Source of the DNA: Candidatus Poseidoniales archaeon
Lineage (GTDB): Archaea; Thermoplasmatota; Poseidoniia; Poseidoniales; Poseidoniaceae
Assembly (NCBI GenBank): GCA_003602535.1
Contig: QQSA01000021.1
Span: 1 to 15,871 of the forward strand
Direction: 5' to 3'
DNA: 15,871 bases
Below the pieces are notes generated by a model. The model was not told where the DNA came from. It was given only the letters and a program-made list of their open reading frames with translations, and did not search any database. Positions 13,905 through 15,871 of this stretch are shown here, piece after piece; the first letter of the stretch is position 1; each line of letters opens with the position of its first letter. The translations under genes were made by a program, and so were the position numbers.

Positions 13905-15290
13905 TTATGATGGCAGATGCATTACTGCTGCTAAGATATTTCTTCCTATGTACCAGAGACTTGCAATCATGACAACAATCCAACCTAAATTCGCCAACAA
14001 TTGAATGAGAATATCATCATCCTTGAATAACCAACCTATTAGCCAACTACTGCCATTCCAAAATGAGTGGCCGATTATTGCTAGAGATATTCCTATAATT
14101 GGAGATCGAGGTAATCTCCATACTTTGTCTGCCGGTTTATACAGCCATCCTTTGACTGTTTGGCCGAGTGGTGAAATCTCTCTTTCAGAATCAATTACTT
14201 GCCCAGTACTTCCATCAAAAACCACCCATTTTGTATCATCTTTTTCAATTTGATTTGAATTCATACCATACTTGGTACATAGATACCATCCAATTGATAC
14301 TCCTGACAAACCAGTCCAAAACGCGTGACCAGGTATCGAACCGATTCCTCTAACGATTGTTGTTATTGAATACGAAAATGCAGCATATTCTCCGCCACCT
14401 AAAGAAATCATGATGTATTGAAGATTTTCCAATAATGCGAAACCAAGTCCTACTGAGAAACCAATTTGGAAACCACGCTTTGGTGAATCAATCAGTTTAT
14501 ACAAACTTAATACAAATGCTGCCTTGCATAATTCTTCTCCAAAAGGAGCACTAACTGCAAGAATTAGAAACTCTCCAATCGAGCCAGGTTCCATTGATTC
14601 AATACCAATCGTTATTAGCATCAGTGGGAATAGTAAGGAGTTGATTACAATTGCAGGAATTGTGGACAACATTCCAGCGATTAGCATTTGTTCTCCGTCT
14701 CTTTTGCTAGTCATTAGTTGGAAATGTCTAGTCGAAAAAGCCCACCATGCATGAACTGGTAATGAGAAGCCCAAAAGCCAAGCAGGAACTCCAATAAGAA
14801 CTGCTATAAACATCCAAATTGGATTATTGCTAAGCATAACTGGTAGTAGGCCTAGGAAGGCAGTTATCACAGTGATTCCAAAAACAGTCCAAAGTGTAGA
14901 AGTAGGCGGCATTTCCAACGGTGGAGAATCTCTAACTAAGTGGTGAGAGAACTTCGTTGGAATTGGAGTGCTTAGTACTCTAGAATTAGTAATTTGATGT
15001 TGATTTGTTGCAGATGTTATATCAGGAGTTGCCATTATGAGATGAGTTAATTTCGGCCTCCTTACAAATGTAAATAATAGTAAAAGTGGGACTAAAAATA
15101 TAATCGAACAGATCGTTAAAGATGCTTCAGCTTCAAATATTCCAAACAATGCTAATACGACAACTTGAGTGATTATGTAGAGTAAAACAACTATTCCTAG
15201 CATACTCCATATTACACTCCAAGGTGTTGATTTGCTCGCTAAAGCAATTCCTCTCGGAGGAGGAGTAAGCGGAGCAATAGCACCCTGCAT
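13905..15290 (-). CDS. PrsW-type intramembrane protease (CPBP/PrsW superfamily)
   Basis: A 461-residue polytopic membrane protein with the PrsW protease motifs: GEELCK (251-256; Glu252, Glu253), GFALLEN (283-289), a segment ending in IPGHAFWTGLSG (319-330; His322) and IGHSFWNG (406-413; His408). These Glu and His residues sit within membrane helices and form the predicted metal-dependent active site of the family, whose bacterial founder cleaves an anti-sigma factor. Additional helices precede the core (about 26-50, 58-76, 133-152, 157-184, 202-228). A Ser/Thr/Pro-rich soluble stretch (85-131) and a cytoplasmic-looking insert (341-390) interrupt them. The protein is longer than the basic family core (about 220-300 residues). 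The start is ATG 15290; in-frame upstream sequence closes at 15309. No Shine-Dalgarno is present, and a TATA-like TATTTTATC lies about 41 bp upstream. Its substrate is unknown. Confidence 0.82.
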   Translation of the reverse strand: MQGAIAPLTPPPRGIALASKSTPWSVIWSMLGIVVLLYIITQVVVLALFGIFEAEASLTICSIIFLVPLLLLFTFVRRPKLTHLIMATPDITSATNQHQITNSRVLSTPIPTKFSHHLVRDSPPLEMPPTSTLWTVFGITVITAFLGLLPVMLSNNPIWMFIAVLIGVPAWLLGFSLPVHAWWAFSTRHFQLMTSKRDGEQMLIAGMLSTIPAIVINSLLFPLMLITIGIESMEPGSIGEFLILAVSAPFGEELCKAAFVLSLYKLIDSPKRGFQIGFSVGLGFALLENLQYIMISLGGGEYAAFSYSITTIVRGIGSIPGHAFWTGLSGVSIGWYLCTKYGMNSNQIEKDDTKWVVFDGSTGQVIDSEREISPLGQTVKGWLYKPADKVWRLPRSPIIGISLAIIGHSFWNGSSWLIGWLFKDDDILIQLLANLGWIVVMIASLWYIGRNILAAVMHLPS

Positions 15291-15326
15291 ATCAGTGGCA
15301 CAAAGGTTTCACTACTCCAAGGTTGT

Positions 15327-15335
15327 GATAAAATA
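15327..15335 (-). promoter_or_regulatory. TATA-like box TATTTTATC for the PrsW gene / end of the candidate sRNA
   Basis: On the minus strand TATTTTATC is centred about 41 bp before the PrsW ATG, implying a leader of roughly 15 bases. It starts only four bases after the 3' end of the candidate C/D box RNA, so it could also serve as that RNA's T-rich terminator. Confidence 0.4.
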
Positions 15336-15338
15336 GGT

Positions 15339-15407
15339 CCCCGCTCAGTTCGCCCATCACTCGTCACTGAAACAGCAGTCCGCTCAAGTGCGCTCATCAT
15401 CGCAGGG
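15339..15407 (-). ncRNA. Candidate C/D box guide RNA, predicted to direct 2'-O-methylation of 16S rRNA C1402
   Basis: On the minus strand, in order: 5' stem strand CCCTGC (15407-15402); one unpaired G; C box ATGATGA (15400-15394, consensus RUGAUGA); a guide region; a degenerate D' (CTGC at 15378-15375 or CTGT at 15375-15372); C'-like TGACGA (15366-15361); guide GTGATGGGCGAA (15360-15349, exactly 12 nt); D box CTGA (15348-15345); 3' stem strand GCGGGG (15344-15339). The stem strands form six pairs, one of them U-G. The second guide pairs over ten positions (one G-U) with CGCCCGUCAC of 16S rRNA (E. coli 1400-1409). The fifth base before the D box (G15353) pairs with C1402, a position that carries 2'-O-methyl in E. 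coli (m4Cm1402) and, by recollection, in eukaryotic 18S rRNA. The surrounding gap lacks a convincing protein gene. D' and the first guide are the weak parts. Confidence 0.72.
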
Positions 15408-15428
15408 GTTGTTCCTGCTATCATCTGG

Positions 15429-15437
15429 AGATTAACC
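15429..15437 (-). promoter_or_regulatory. Possible TATA element GGTTAATCT for the candidate C/D box RNA
   Basis: GGTTAATCT on the minus strand is centred near 15433, 26 bp before 15407, the first base of the predicted RNA's closing stem. The spacing is right for an archaeal promoter, although the match to a TATA consensus is modest. Confidence 0.3.
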
Positions 15438-15470
15438 ATCCGGTTGCAATAAACAGTCATTCAAAAGGTG

Positions 15471-15797
15471 ATGATCGAAATTAGAGACATGTCCTGGATT
15501 GATCGCCTGTTTGCACCTCGTATGGATCACAGGGGTTGGTCTACTCCAAGTGAGGCATCTAGATTGTTGTTGATATTAACTCTTGTAACAGTTGGCATTC
15601 TGACATGGGATTCTTCAAGTGATAACATTTGGATTTGGCTTGCGGTAACCATTTTGATATCTACTCCTATTCTATCAATAGGATGGTTTTTACTTTCTTT
15701 GATAGCAAAGAATCGAAACGTACAACTCCTAACTCCTAAAGTTAGAGACGCCTTAGAATCAAAAGGCAGATTGCCAAATCAATTCAAAAATCCGTAA
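15471..15797 (+). CDS. Small two-helix membrane protein of unknown function
   Basis: A 108-residue protein from ATG 15471 (GTG 15468 directly precedes it; ATG 15489 is a third option). A short N-terminal segment with DRLFAPRMDHRGW (11-23) is followed by two hydrophobic helices at about 31-46 and 53-78, joined by an acidic turn (DSSSD). The tail is basic (AKNRNVQLLTPKVRDALESKGRL in sense), so both ends probably face the cytoplasm. I recognise no family. AAGGTG immediately before ATG 15471 is too close to act as its Shine-Dalgarno and too far from 15489, so the start stays open. It is divergent from the candidate sRNA and PrsW gene, and a purine-rich GAGGAGGAG follows its stop, probably for a next gene. 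Confidence 0.6.
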   Translation: MIEIRDMSWIDRLFAPRMDHRGWSTPSEASRLLLILTLVTVGILTWDSSSDNIWIWLAVTILISTPILSIGWFLLSLIAKNRNVQLLTPKVRDALESKGRLPNQFKNP

Positions 15798-15830
15798 GTC
15801 CAACTGTGAGGAGGAGCAAATGTTTCCTTA

Positions 15831-15871
15831 ATGGAGCGAGGACTGACCCATCTCAATAGATTCAATGGTGA
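15831..15871 (+). CDS. Possible 5' end of a gene cut by the window edge
   Basis: ATG 15831 opens a frame with no stop to the last base (MERGLTHLNRFNG, 13 codons plus two bases). A strong Shine-Dalgarno-like GAGGAGGAG (15808-15816) lies upstream, at a rather long 14-base spacing. The nearer ATG at 15820 closes after three codons, so 15831 is the only useful start visible. Too little is present to name a product. Confidence 0.4.
   Translation, partial: MERGLTHLNRFNG

Noticed and set aside
15402..15418. Hairpin GCAGG-ggttgtt-CCTGC, possible terminator
   Set aside because: It lacks a following T-run on either strand, and its 15402-15406 arm is better used in the closing stem of the C/D box RNA. 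It may be an alternative fold.
15239..15460. A 73-codon minus-strand open frame overlapping the PrsW start
   Set aside because: It overlaps the PrsW coding region in another frame, ends in a low-complexity Leu/Arg run caused by that overlap, and covers the candidate C/D box RNA. No family resemblance or ribosome binding site.
1..15871. tRNA genes, rRNA, CRISPR arrays, insertion sequences or integrase sites
   Set aside because: No T-loop-like GTTCGA cloverleaf, no regularly spaced repeats, no transposase-like protein and no terminal inverted repeats were seen by eye on either strand. Short or degenerate cases could be missed without a covariance search.

Overview
The window looks like a piece of an archaeal chromosome, most likely a marine planktonic euryarchaeon of the Marine Group II/III (Poseidoniales-like) type. 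The archaeal assignment rests on a Bat-type (HTH_10) regulator, a SerK/ParB-fold kinase-like protein, a DUF92 protein, TATA-like boxes about 26 bp ahead of start codons with no Shine-Dalgarno, and a candidate C/D box guide RNA whose antisense element fits 16S rRNA. The lineage within the Archaea is an inference from gene content and AT-rich, very compact coding. Two convergent gene pairs abut with no gap (339/340 and 6403/6404) and a third overlaps by 24 bp.

Layout. A gene tail open at the left edge (1-339) meets a DUF2085 membrane protein on the minus strand. A short divergent promoter region then feeds a tightly packed plus-strand run (1150-6403): an unknown membrane protein, a Bat-type HTH regulator, a PIMT-like methyltransferase with an altered SAM motif, a HEAT-repeat protein and an M61 metallopeptidase with a PDZ domain. 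A minus-strand SerK/ParB-like gene (6404-6823) is divergent from a class II CCA-adding-enzyme/poly(A)-polymerase-type nucleotidyltransferase (6884-8137). An EF-hand, acidic, membrane-linked protein follows (8177-9688).

From 9665 to 15290 all genes are on the minus strand: a membrane-anchored blue-copper protein, a DCC-family thiol-disulfide oxidoreductase, a large exported polytopic protein with a cysteine-less redoxin-like domain, a DUF92 membrane protein and a PrsW-type intramembrane protease. This is an envelope- and redox-flavoured block. A small two-helix membrane protein (15471-15797) and the first codons of another possible gene (15831 onward) close the window on the plus strand.

The most interesting item is in the 177-bp gap 15291-15467, which holds no convincing protein gene. 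Its minus strand contains a consensus C box, a C'-like box, a consensus D box and a closing stem. A 12-nt guide directly upstream of the D box is complementary to the universally conserved decoding-site segment of 16S rRNA. The D+5 rule puts the predicted 2'-O-methylation exactly at C1402 (E. coli numbering).
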